Shown: positions 5,676 through 12,354 of the stretch, piece by piece | Layout of the letters: every line of letters starts with the position of its first letter | Position numbering within the stretch: the stretch's first letter is position 1 | DNA from: Chromatiales bacterium | Lineage (GTDB): Bacteria > Pseudomonadota > Gammaproteobacteria > UBA6429 > Thiohalophilaceae | Assembly: GCA_027057985.1 (NCBI GenBank) | Contig: JALUTJ010000256.1 | Coordinates: 1 to 12,636, forward strand | Reading direction: 5' to 3' | DNA length: 12,636 bases | Translations under genes and position numbers: made by a program | The notes under the pieces: model-generated | The model's input: the letters and a program-made list of their open reading frames with translations, nothing else | What the model was told of the DNA's origin: nothing | Database searches by the model: none

Positions 5676-6140
5676 TCAGGCGGCACGTTTGCGGCGGGTG
5701 GCATAATTCACCTTGATATCGCGGCCAAAAAACTCGCTACCATCCAGTTCGGCAATAGCGGCTTTAGCCCCTTTTTTATCCATTTCCACAAAGGCAAAGC
5801 CCTTGGGACGACGGGTGGCACGATCGGTCATAACGCGGACATTCTGTACATTGCCATAGCTGGAAAACAGTTCGCGCAGGTCATTGGCATTGGCCTTGAA
5901 AGCAAGGTTACCGATAAAGATGGAAACCTGGTCACCGCTGAAAAGATTAAGTTCAAGCGAGGTACTGACAACAATACCCGAAATAACCGCACCGATTAAC
6001 ATGGAATAGGCTGCCAGGCGAGCCGTTCCCAGTTCATTGAGATTGAGCAGGGGGATGACAAAATAAGTAATAATTGCAAGGATAAAGGCAGTAATAATTG
6101 TTTTAATAATATTTTTTGAAGTCGGAAAAGCAATTTTCAT
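5676..6140 (-). CDS. Membrane-anchored RRM RNA-binding protein
   Basis: 154 aa. Residues about 11-32 (IIKTIITAFILAIITYFVIPLL) and 42-62 are two hydrophobic membrane segments. Residues 72-147 are an RNA-recognition motif with RNP2 IFIGNL (74-79) and RNP1 KGFAFVEM (113-120), including the aromatic residues that stack on RNA bases. The C-terminus is basic (ATRRKRAA). With N and C termini inside, the RRM would face the cytoplasm. Bacterial single-RRM proteins are usually soluble and about 90 aa, so the membrane hairpin is the unusual part. A role in placing RNA at the membrane, or in cold response as for cyanobacterial Rbp proteins, is inference. No Shine-Dalgarno is visible before the ATG. It is transcribed alone, from an extended -10 promoter (6181-6189) to the terminator at 5634-5664. 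Confidence 0.88.
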   Translation of the reverse strand: MKIAFPTSKNIIKTIITAFILAIITYFVIPLLNLNELGTARLAAYSMLIGAVISGIVVSTSLELNLFSGDQVSIFIGNLAFKANANDLRELFSSYGNVQNVRVMTDRATRRPKGFAFVEMDKKGAKAAIAELDGSEFFGRDIKVNYATRRKRAA

Positions 6141-6180
6141 TTTAATTCACATAAAGTCCAGGGGTTAAAAAATTAGACTG

Positions 6181-6189
6181 ATTATAACA
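6181..6189 (-). promoter_or_regulatory. Extended -10 promoter of the RRM gene
   Basis: The minus strand reads TGTTATAAT, a perfect -10 with the TGn extension; no clear -35 lies 17 nt upstream. The predicted start near 6174 gives a leader of about 34 nt. Confidence 0.6.
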
Positions 6190-6240
6190 GACCCTGTGCA
6201 TTCGTGGCGACAGCAAGGCCGGGAATAAAGAGTACAAAAA

Positions 6241-6462
6241 GTGACCGAGTATAAATTCAGACTGGCTATTTCGGCGCAGGATTACCTGCACTTCTATAGC
6301 GGGGTCGCAAAATATATCCAGGTACGTAGCTTCTGCGGTAAGGAGATTCGCTTTCCTGCCGAAAAATTACGCCGCTTTGTATTGCAGGATGGAATTCATG
6401 GCATCTTTGTCATCCGCCTGGACATAAATAACAAATTTCATTCCATAAATAAGCTGGACTGA
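6241..6462 (+). CDS. DUF2835 family protein
   Basis: 73 aa from a GTG start (MTEYKFRLAISAQDYL). It matches the pattern of the small gammaproteobacterial DUF2835 family: a short strand, LSAxxYLxxYxG, then VQVRSxxGxxxxFPAxxLRxFVxxDGIxGxF (here YIQVRSFCGKEIRFPAEKLR and VLQDGIHGIFVIRLD) and a C-terminal strand. Function is unknown in the family, to my knowledge. The sequence suggests a small all-beta fold with one helix. No export signal. Only a weak AGAG precedes the GTG. It ends 35 nt before the GDPD gene in the same orientation, so they may share a transcript. Confidence 0.8.
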   Translation: MTEYKFRLAISAQDYLHFYSGVAKYIQVRSFCGKEIRFPAEKLRRFVLQDGIHGIFVIRLDINNKFHSINKLD

Positions 6463-6497
6463 TATAACATGAAAGAGTGATTGAGAAGGAGAAAATA

Positions 6498-7229
6498 ATG
6501 CAACCGGCTTTTATTGCTCATCGTGGTTATGCTACGGCTTTCCCGGAAAATACCCTGCTGGCTATCGATGCTGCGCGTGAGGCCGGGACACACCTCGTTG
6601 AGGTAGATGTACAGTTAAGCAAGGACAGGGTACCGGTACTTTTTCATGACCGTGACCTGCAACGCCTTTGTGGTCAGCCTGGTGCGATTCATGATTATAC
6701 CTATGCCGAGTTACAGTCTTTTTATGTCAGTGACAGGGAAAAGTTTGCAGACCGTTTGTCCGATAACAGGATCACTTCACTGGCGGAGTTTCTGCATTAC
6801 CTGAAAAAATATCCCTATATTAAAGCTTTTGTCGAACTCAAGCGCAGCATGATTGAACAGTTTTCCGAACAAACCGTCTGGGATGTGCTGATGCCCATGT
6901 TTGCCTGCCTGCATGAACAGGTAACTTTTATTTCCTATTCTTTTCCCATCCTTGAGAAGGTTCATCATAAAACCATTTTCCCCACCGGTATCGTTGTTGA
7001 TCACTGGCAAGAGATAAAGCAGGCACACTGGTTACCTGAGTGGATCTTCTGTGATAGTGAGGGATTGCCTGAAGATGATGCTGAGCTGCAGACAGCGTCA
7101 AAAATTGCCGTGTTCGAGGTCAGTGACAAGGCACTGGCAGAAAAATTACTGCAACGCGGCATCGGCTATCTTGAAACATTCCGTATCCGGGAAATGCTTG
7201 AAGCTTTTCCTGCCGGTAAAAAAGAATGA
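6498..7229 (+). CDS. Cytosolic glycerophosphodiester phosphodiesterase
   Basis: 243 aa, close to UgpQ length, with no signal peptide, so it should act on imported or internally released glycerophosphodiesters, giving sn-glycerol-3-phosphate and the headgroup alcohol. The ATG at 6498 has AAGGAG at 6486-6491; a GTG at 6477 would put that site inside the gene. GDPD motifs: AHRGYATAFPENTLLAI with catalytic H8, R9 and E17-N18; VEVDVQLSKD with metal ligands E35 and D37; VLFHDRDL with catalytic H50; and FVELKRS (E113, K115). The C-terminal half has the expected barrel strands (VTFISYSF, IVVDHW, WIFCDSEG). Its stop overlaps the start of the dehydrogenase gene as ATGA, a sign of translational coupling: the product of this enzyme is the substrate of the next. 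Confidence 0.93.
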   Translation: MQPAFIAHRGYATAFPENTLLAIDAAREAGTHLVEVDVQLSKDRVPVLFHDRDLQRLCGQPGAIHDYTYAELQSFYVSDREKFADRLSDNRITSLAEFLHYLKKYPYIKAFVELKRSMIEQFSEQTVWDVLMPMFACLHEQVTFISYSFPILEKVHHKTIFPTGIVVDHWQEIKQAHWLPEWIFCDSEGLPEDDAELQTASKIAVFEVSDKALAEKLLQRGIGYLETFRIREMLEAFPAGKKE

Positions 7230-8389
7230 AAGCGATCGATGTGCTGGTGATCGGCGCTGGGATTCACGGTGCCGGGGTGGCCCAGGCCGCTGCGGCAGCG
7301 GGTTATTCGGTGCGTGTACTGGAGAAAACTGCCATAGCTGCGGGTACTTCGTCTCGTTCCAGCAAGCTCATCCACGGGGGATTACGTTATCTTGAAAGTT
7401 ACCAGTTTTCACTGGTAAGAAAATCATTGAAGGAACGGCGCCTGCTGACCCGGCTTGCGCCTTCACTGGTCAAGCTGGAACCATTTTATATTCCGGTTTA
7501 TAAATCGACCACGCGTCGCCCCTGGCAGATTCGTCTTGGTCTTGCTCTCTATGCCCTGCTTGGTGGACTACACCGGGAAAATCGATTTAAAAAAATGTCT
7601 CGATACAGGCTGGCTGAGAAAGATGGCCTGAAAAGCGATAAGCTGCAGAAAATTTATCGCTATTACGATGGGCAGACCAATGATGTCAGACTGACCGAGG
7701 CGGTCATGAAAAGTGCACAGCAGCTTGGGGCAGAACTGGTTTTGCCCGCCGAGGTAACGGCGATACATAAAAACAAAGAAGACTTTGAAGTTATTTATCA
7801 GTCACAGCAGCAGGAAAGTATCAGGGCGAAGATGGTGATTAATGCCAGTGGTCCCTGGGTTAACGAGTTACATCAACGTATAACGGCAAAAGAAAAAATT
7901 TCATCATTAGTCATAGACCTGGTACAGGGCACGCATATTATTCTCGATGCGGCACCACCATCTGGTATTTACTATCTTGAGGCCGAGGATAAACGCGCCG
8001 TGTTTGTTATTCCTTATCATTATAAAGAGCGGCTTTGCACCATGGTGGGCACTACGGAGAAACTTTTTACCGGCAGCGCGGATAATGTTATGGCCAGTGA
8101 TGAAGAAGTTGCGTACCTGTTAAATCTTTACCATCACTACTTTCCACAGCAGAAGGCCGCGATACTGGAGTGCTTTGCCGGTTTACGGGTTCTACCACAG
8201 CAGCAGGAGAGTATGTTTTCCCGACCCCGCGATACCATTCTGCACTGGGCAGTACCGGGCGTGCTGACACTTTATGGCGGCAAACTGACGGCCTACCGTT
8301 CCACTGCCAGCCAGGTTATAAAGCAGATTGAACTTTTACTGGGAAAAAGACAGCAAATCGCCCGTACCGATGAGCTCTACCTTGAATAA
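7226..8389 (+). CDS. Short GlpD-like FAD-dependent glycerol-3-phosphate dehydrogenase
   Basis: 387 aa against about 500 in GlpD. It has the FAD-binding start IDVLVIGAGIHGAGVA (GxGxxG at 10-15), the GlpD signature GTSSRSSKLIHGGLRYLE (H50, R54, Y55), YYDGQTNDVRLT, VINASGPWV, GTHIIL (H237), EDKRAVFVIPY, MVGTTE, the FAGLRVLP arginine (R321) and LTLYGGKLTAYR (K353). These match residues that contact substrate or flavin in GlpD. The reaction would be glycerol-3-phosphate to dihydroxyacetone phosphate, with electrons to quinone at the inner membrane. The protein stops soon after the GGKLTAYR motif, so the C-terminal roughly 110-residue domain is missing; the next 66 nt do not encode it. It sits between the GDPD (ATGA overlap) and an FGGY kinase. 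The substrate may differ slightly from G3P. Confidence 0.88.
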   Translation: MKAIDVLVIGAGIHGAGVAQAAAAAGYSVRVLEKTAIAAGTSSRSSKLIHGGLRYLESYQFSLVRKSLKERRLLTRLAPSLVKLEPFYIPVYKSTTRRPWQIRLGLALYALLGGLHRENRFKKMSRYRLAEKDGLKSDKLQKIYRYYDGQTNDVRLTEAVMKSAQQLGAELVLPAEVTAIHKNKEDFEVIYQSQQQESIRAKMVINASGPWVNELHQRITAKEKISSLVIDLVQGTHIILDAAPPSGIYYLEAEDKRAVFVIPYHYKERLCTMVGTTEKLFTGSADNVMASDEEVAYLLNLYHHYFPQQKAAILECFAGLRVLPQQQESMFSRPRDTILHWAVPGVLTLYGGKLTAYRSTASQVIKQIELLLGKRQQIARTDELYLE

Positions 8390-8433
8390 AATCTTGCCAT
8401 GAAAACCGCTGGTAAACCCTAAAGTTACTCAGT

Positions 8434-8450
8434 GATATTCCGATAATATC
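8434..8450. promoter_or_regulatory. Hairpin directly before the kinase start
   Basis: GATATT (8434-8439), CCGAT, AATATC (8445-8450): a perfect 6-bp inverted repeat ending 5 nt before the ATG at 8456. It occupies the place where a ribosome would need to bind and could limit translation of the kinase. Confidence 0.35.
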
Positions 8451-8455
8451 GAGGT

Positions 8456-9940
8456 ATGGATTATATAACACCCGATTCGCTTTATCTTTGTCTTGACCAG
8501 GGCGGCCATGCCAGTCGTGCGATCCTTTTTAATCATGAAGGGAGCATGGTGGCGAGCGCTTTTCGCGAAGTAAAGACCGAGTTTCCCGCACGTTTCTGCG
8601 TCGAGCAGGATCCACTCGAGGTACTGGATTCCATTCGCGATGCCATGCGTGATGTACTCGGGCAAGTGGGTGCAAAACAGAAGCAGGTTGTTTCAGCCGG
8701 GCTTGCGACCCAACGCTCCAGTATCGTTTGCTGGGATCGCCAGACGGGTGAGCCCCTCTCGCCAATTATAAGCTGGCAGGACAGGCGCAATACCGACTGG
8801 TTGCGGCAATTTAGTGACAGGAATGAACACATCCATAAACTGACTGGCCTGTTTCTTTCTCCACATTATGGTGCCAGCAAGTTGCGCTGGTGCCTGGAAA
8901 ATATTCCCGAGGTGCAGGCTGCGCATAAAGCAGGTCGACTGGCCATGGGACCGATGTCAAGCTATCTGGCATCACAACTGGTTAGCGAAGATAACTGGCT
9001 GGTTGATCCAGTCAATGCATCACGTACCCAGCTCTATAACCTGAAACAGCATGACTGGGACGAGGAACTGCTGCAGCTATTTACTATTCCCCGTGAAAGC
9101 CTGCCCCAACCGGTCAGCTCGGTATATGACTTTGGCCATATCAATAACGGGGAGCAGTCTATCCCGCTAAGACTGGTTACCGGTGATCAGTCTGCCGCGA
9201 TGTATGCCTACGGTGAGCTGCAACCGGATACCGCTTATGTGAATACCGGGACGGGAGCCTTTTTGTCTCGACTCTCAGGTCCATTGCAGTTGTATAGTCG
9301 TCGCTTGCTGACCAGCATTATTTTTCAGGATGAAGAGCATAAAACATTACAGAACTACTACGTGCTTGAAGGCACGGTGAATGGTGCAGGCAGCGCCCTG
9401 GAATGGCTGGCCAAGCAATACCCGGATAGTGATATCTATACTCCCTTGCCGCAATGGCTGGAAGAGGTTGAAGTCCCGCCGCTATTTTTAAACGGTGTCT
9501 CGGGACTTGGTGCCCCTTTCTGGATCGCTGACTTTATCAGCGAGTTCAATCGCCAGGGTACCGTGGCAGAAAAAGCCGTTTCGATAATTGAAAGTATTGT
9601 CTTTTTGCTGAAGTCATCCCTGGATGAAATGAGTAAACTCTCCTCACCACCGGAGCAGATCCAGGTGACCGGTGGCCTTGCCAGGTACGAGGGTCTGAAC
9701 CAGCGCCTGGCCGACCTGTCCGGCCTGCCGGTGTATGTTCCGGTTGAATGTGAAGCGACCTCGCGAGGTACCGCTTTTCTACTTGCCGATCAGCCTCACC
9801 ACTGGCCGGAACAGGAAGCCGGCATCTGGCTCGAGCCGCGAGATAACCCGGCATTGCAACAGCGCTATCAGGACTGGCTGGCGCTGATGTTACAGAAAAT
9901 GCGGCGTAATCCACTGCAGCCACCGCGGATTAAAACCTGA
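8456..9940 (+). CDS. FGGY-family carbohydrate kinase, divergent from glycerol kinase
   Basis: 494 aa, standard length, both actin-like domains present. Landmarks: phosphate-1 loop LCLDQGGHASRAILF (D14), ATQRSS (85-89), ISWQDRR (W107), SPHYGASKL, DPVNASRTQLYN, VTGDQSAA (catalytic base D244), NTGTGAFLS, LEGTVNGAGSALEWL, GLGAPFW and VTGGLAR. The layout is that of glycerol kinase, but the glycerol-binding QRE reads QRS (S88) and the substrate tyrosine in GlpK DPY is histidine (H137). W107 and D244 are kept. The ATP loop DQGTTSSR reads DQGGHASR. It is therefore a kinase of glycerol or a related polyol; identity cannot be fixed. GAGG sits only 1 nt before the ATG, so initiation should be weak. The 66-nt gap to the dehydrogenase has no terminator, so one transcript is likely. 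Confidence 0.88.
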   Translation: MDYITPDSLYLCLDQGGHASRAILFNHEGSMVASAFREVKTEFPARFCVEQDPLEVLDSIRDAMRDVLGQVGAKQKQVVSAGLATQRSSIVCWDRQTGEPLSPIISWQDRRNTDWLRQFSDRNEHIHKLTGLFLSPHYGASKLRWCLENIPEVQAAHKAGRLAMGPMSSYLASQLVSEDNWLVDPVNASRTQLYNLKQHDWDEELLQLFTIPRESLPQPVSSVYDFGHINNGEQSIPLRLVTGDQSAAMYAYGELQPDTAYVNTGTGAFLSRLSGPLQLYSRRLLTSIIFQDEEHKTLQNYYVLEGTVNGAGSALEWLAKQYPDSDIYTPLPQWLEEVEVPPLFLNGVSGLGAPFWIADFISEFNRQGTVAEKAVSIIESIVFLLKSSLDEMSKLSSPPEQIQVTGGLARYEGLNQRLADLSGLPVYVPVECEATSRGTAFLLADQPHHWPEQEAGIWLEPRDNPALQQRYQDWLALMLQKMRRNPLQPPRIKT

Positions 9941-9958
9941 ATACCGACAAGCTCACAT

Positions 9959-10280
9959 CACAGCGAGCACAGAGGTTATAGGTGTAGGTCGTCTCAAGGA
10001 ACAAAGTGACGGAACCGACAAATTTTTCACCGCAAAGGCGCTGAGAACGCAAAGTTTTTTTGTCTGCCGTAACAGGATATTTTGCAGCAAAATGTTATGA
10101 ACGACCGACGATTTCAGGGATGAAATCGTCGAGCGGCCAGAGTGATGGCGCATAGCGTGTCACGAATCGAGATTTTCCGAATGAATATAGGGTAAAAAAT
10201 ATTTTTTGTCAGGCTAAAGCCTGACCTACCGCAAAACCGAATCACAAAATATCCAGTGTCTCTGTGATCTCTGTGGTTTG
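9959..10280. repeat. Intergenic repeat mosaic, copy B
   Basis: This fills the 343-nt gap between the convergent kinase and trhP genes; no credible ORF. In order: CACAGCGAGCACAGAGG (9959-9975); module b (9982-10021, 35 of 40 bases as in copy A, same length); module c (10022-10054, CACCGCAAAGGCGCTGAG); module d (10069-10085, 17 of 17 identical to copy A); an extra 120 nt with a strong hairpin; hairpin e (10206-10229, GTCAGGCT-AA-AGCCTGAC); module f (10260-10279). The first block is an inverted copy of the last (14 of 16 bases), so the unit has inverted ends. It carries no transposase. Confidence 0.85.
10106..10131. repeat. Perfect 11-bp hairpin inside copy B
   Basis: CGACGATTTCA (10106-10116), loop GGGA, TGAAATCGTCG (10121-10131). 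All 11 pairs are Watson-Crick. It lies in the segment (about 10086-10205) that copy A lacks, so it may have been inserted into the mosaic. No T run follows on either strand, so an intrinsic terminator is unlikely. Confidence 0.7.
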
Positions 10281-10283
10281 AAA

Positions 10284-11642
10284 TTATTCTGCCTGCAGGT
10301 TACGCGCAATCAGGGCATGCTGATAATTGGCCTGTGGTAAGGGGATACGGATTTCATAACCACCACCGGCAGCTTCATGCATGCTTTCCCCTTTGAGGTT
10401 TTCCATCTGTTGCAGAGTAATGGTCTGGTTACCGGCAGGAGAAATAATTTCCAGTGAATCTCCCACGCTAATCTTGTTTTTTACCAGCACCTCAGCAAGG
10501 CCTTTTTCCTCATCATAGGCTTTTATTTCGCCAACAAACTTTTGCTGGTTACTGATCGAATGGCCGGTAAGGTAGTTCTGGTAATGCTGATTAGGATGGC
10601 GATCATAAAAACCCTCGGTATAACCACGGTTAGCCAGCCCTTCGAGTTTGCCAAACAGGTTGGCATCAAATTCTTTTCCTGCAAGCGCATCATTGATGGC
10701 CTGGCGATAAAGTTGCGCAGTACGGGCCACGTAGTAGTAGGACTTGGTACGGCCTTCGATTTTAAATGAGTCGATGCCGATCTTTGTCAGCCGTTCGATA
10801 TACTGAATCGCACGCAGGTCTTTTGAATTCATAATATAGGTGCCATGTTCATCTTCCATGATCGGCATGTACTGCCCGGGGCGGTTGGTTTCTTCGATAA
10901 GATACGTTTTATCCGCCAGGGGATGACGTTGAGTGACTACCTCGGGAAAAGCCTCGGGTGTATTGATTGCCGCCATGGCATCAAACTCGATTTTCTCGGT
11001 ATCACCGGTTTCATTTTCCCCGGCCTCGTGTACCTTGTACTGCCAGCGACAGGCATTGGTGCAGGTACCCTGGTTTGGATCGCGGTGATTGAAGTAACCG
11101 GATAAGAGACAGCGACCGGAATAGGCAATACAAAGTGCGCCGTGGACAAAAACTTCCAGTTCCATTTCCGGGCACTGCTGGCGAATCTCTTCGATTTCAT
11201 CCAGCGACAGTTCCCGGGAAAGAATGACGCGGCTCAGCCCCAGTGACTGCCAGAATTTTACCGCGGCATAATTGACCGTATTGGCCTGCACCGAAAGGTG
11301 CACCGGCACCTCCGGCCATTTTTCCCGTACCATCATAATCAGGCCGGGATCCGCCATGATCAGGGCATCCGGCTTCAGCTCTATCACCGGCGCCATGTCA
11401 TCCATGTAGGTCTTTATCTTGCTGTTATGCGGCATCAGGTTGCTGGCAACAAAAAATTTCTTTCCCTGCTGATGCGCTTCATCAATACCGATTGCCAGGT
11501 TTTCGAGGCTAAAGTCATTATTTCTTACCCGCAGGCTGTACCGCGGCTGGCCGGCATAGACGGCATCTGCACCGTAGGCAAAGGCATAGCGCATATTACG
11601 CAGGGTACCGGCGGGTAACAGCAGTTCGGGATTGTAGGACAT
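10284..11642 (-). CDS. trhP: tRNA 5-hydroxyuridine synthase TrhP (YegQ), U32 peptidase family
   Basis: 452 aa, same length class as E. coli YegQ and alike almost throughout: PELLLPAGTLRNMRYAFAYG, GADAVYAGQPRYSLRVRNN, DALIMADPGLIMMVRE, HLSVQANTVNY, VILSRELSLDEIEEIR and EDEHGTYIMNSKDLRAI. Four cysteines (C171, C178, C194, C198 in GALCIAYSGRC and GTCTNAC) are the probable iron-sulfur ligands of the U32 family. Despite the peptidase name, TrhP makes 5-hydroxyuridine at wobble position 34 of several tRNAs using prephenate. The start is MSYNPELL at 11642. The frame stays open 37 codons upstream to 11753, but that stretch holds a TATAAT promoter element and has no match to the family. No clear Shine-Dalgarno. 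The gene stands alone, divergent from rsd. Confidence 0.95.
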   Translation of the reverse strand: MSYNPELLLPAGTLRNMRYAFAYGADAVYAGQPRYSLRVRNNDFSLENLAIGIDEAHQQGKKFFVASNLMPHNSKIKTYMDDMAPVIELKPDALIMADPGLIMMVREKWPEVPVHLSVQANTVNYAAVKFWQSLGLSRVILSRELSLDEIEEIRQQCPEMELEVFVHGALCIAYSGRCLLSGYFNHRDPNQGTCTNACRWQYKVHEAGENETGDTEKIEFDAMAAINTPEAFPEVVTQRHPLADKTYLIEETNRPGQYMPIMEDEHGTYIMNSKDLRAIQYIERLTKIGIDSFKIEGRTKSYYYVARTAQLYRQAINDALAGKEFDANLFGKLEGLANRGYTEGFYDRHPNQHYQNYLTGHSISNQQKFVGEIKAYDEEKGLAEVLVKNKISVGDSLEIISPAGNQTITLQQMENLKGESMHEAAGGGYEIRIPLPQANYQHALIARNLQAE

Positions 11643-11697
11643 GAGAGAAACCTGTAAAACGTATGGTTTATTAGCTGATATAGAATATGAAAACCGT

Positions 11698-11703
11698 ATT
11701 ATA
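11698..11703 (-). promoter_or_regulatory. Candidate -10 element of trhP
   Basis: The minus strand reads CGC-TATAAT-ACGG, a perfect -10 hexamer, with no recognisable -35. It would start transcription near 11691, about 49 nt before the chosen ATG at 11642, and so excludes the longer in-frame start at 11753. Confidence 0.5.
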
Positions 11704-11850
11704 GCGCAGTTGTTGCTTTTTCGTGGCAGGAATCTTTGCTCTTGCCAGATCACAAATTTATTTTTTTAATACTTTGTGACATTTCGCATATTGCAAAAAA
11801 AGGGGAGTCGTAACATAGTTAATAAAAAGTGATGACAATAAATAAAACTT

Positions 11851-11856
11851 TATAGT
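11851..11856 (+). promoter_or_regulatory. Candidate -10 element of the rsd/algQ gene
   Basis: TATAGT (five of six) in a very AT-rich leader, 21 nt before the ATG. No good -35 is spaced 16-18 nt upstream. A start near 11863 would leave a short leader that still holds the AGGGAG ribosome site (11864-11869). The rest of the divergent 11643-11876 gap shows no other clear signal. Confidence 0.35.
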
Positions 11857-11876
11857 GTTAAACAGGGAGTAGAAAT

Positions 11877-12338
11877 ATGGGTGCAGCAAATCCTTCCCGG
11901 GGCGATTCCCGGCAAAAACTGGATTCATTACTAGGCGCACGTAAAGAAACGCTGGCACTATACAGCGAGCTGGCTGCGTTAAGACCGTTCAGCGATGTCG
12001 AAGACGAGGTTGGTGTTGTTCTGCAGGAATTCTGCGAAACCCTGATGGACTACACGGCCAGTGCACATTTCCAGTTATACCGTTTTATCGAAGATGGCAC
12101 CGAGCGCCGGGAACAGGTGCGCAAGGTCGCGGAAAAAGTTTATCCCAGTATTTCCATAACCACTGAGCAGTTCGTCAACTTCAATGACAAGTATGATGCA
12201 GGGATCGATGGGAAAAAGTTCACGGCACTGGACAATGATTTATCCAGCCTCGGTGAAGTGCTGGCAGATCGGATTATCTGTGAAGACCAGGTGATTGCAG
12301 CCTTTGCTATGCGTAAGAACAACCCGGCGGAAGCGTAA
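11877..12338 (+). CDS. Rsd/AlgQ family sigma-70 regulator
   Basis: 153 aa, all-helical, with the family pattern: RQKLDSLLGARKETLALYSELAAL, FCETLMDYTASAHFQLYRFI, then LGEVLADRIICEDQVI. Rsd in E. coli binds sigma-70 in stationary phase and frees core polymerase for other sigma factors; AlgQ in Pseudomonas does the same and affects alginate and siderophore genes. The start has AGGGAG about 7 nt upstream. No membrane segment. The gene is divergent from trhP and convergent with a 47-aa ORF. A sigma-28 promoter elsewhere in the window shows that this cell has alternative sigma factors that could benefit. I leave the symbol blank because Rsd and AlgQ cannot be told apart here. Confidence 0.9.
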   Translation: MGAANPSRGDSRQKLDSLLGARKETLALYSELAALRPFSDVEDEVGVVLQEFCETLMDYTASAHFQLYRFIEDGTERREQVRKVAEKVYPSISITTEQFVNFNDKYDAGIDGKKFTALDNDLSSLGEVLADRIICEDQVIAAFAMRKNNPAEA

Positions 12339-12354
12339 AGCAGAATTAAAAGGT

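Noticed and set aside
5619..5999. 126-aa plus-strand frame over the terminator and RRM gene
   Set aside because: It starts inside the FKBP gene, crosses a strong terminator and is antisense to the RRM domain with intact RNP motifs.
9546..9923. 125-aa open frame antisense to the kinase
   Set aside because: Low-complexity Ala/Arg/Pro/Gly translation typical of the reverse strand of a GC-rich coding frame; the FGGY motifs are on the other strand.
10208..10225. Hairpin e as an intrinsic terminator for trhP
   Set aside because: On the minus strand the stem is followed by an A run before the T run, so the required immediate U tract is absent.
11643..11753. 37-codon N-terminal extension of TrhP
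   Set aside because: The extension has no family match, contains the TATAAT element, and MSYNPELL aligns with the normal YegQ N-terminus.
11765..11800. CRP or FNR site in the trhP-rsd gap (TGTGACATTTCGCATATT)
   Set aside because: Only one half-site resembles TGTGA; the partner half is missing.
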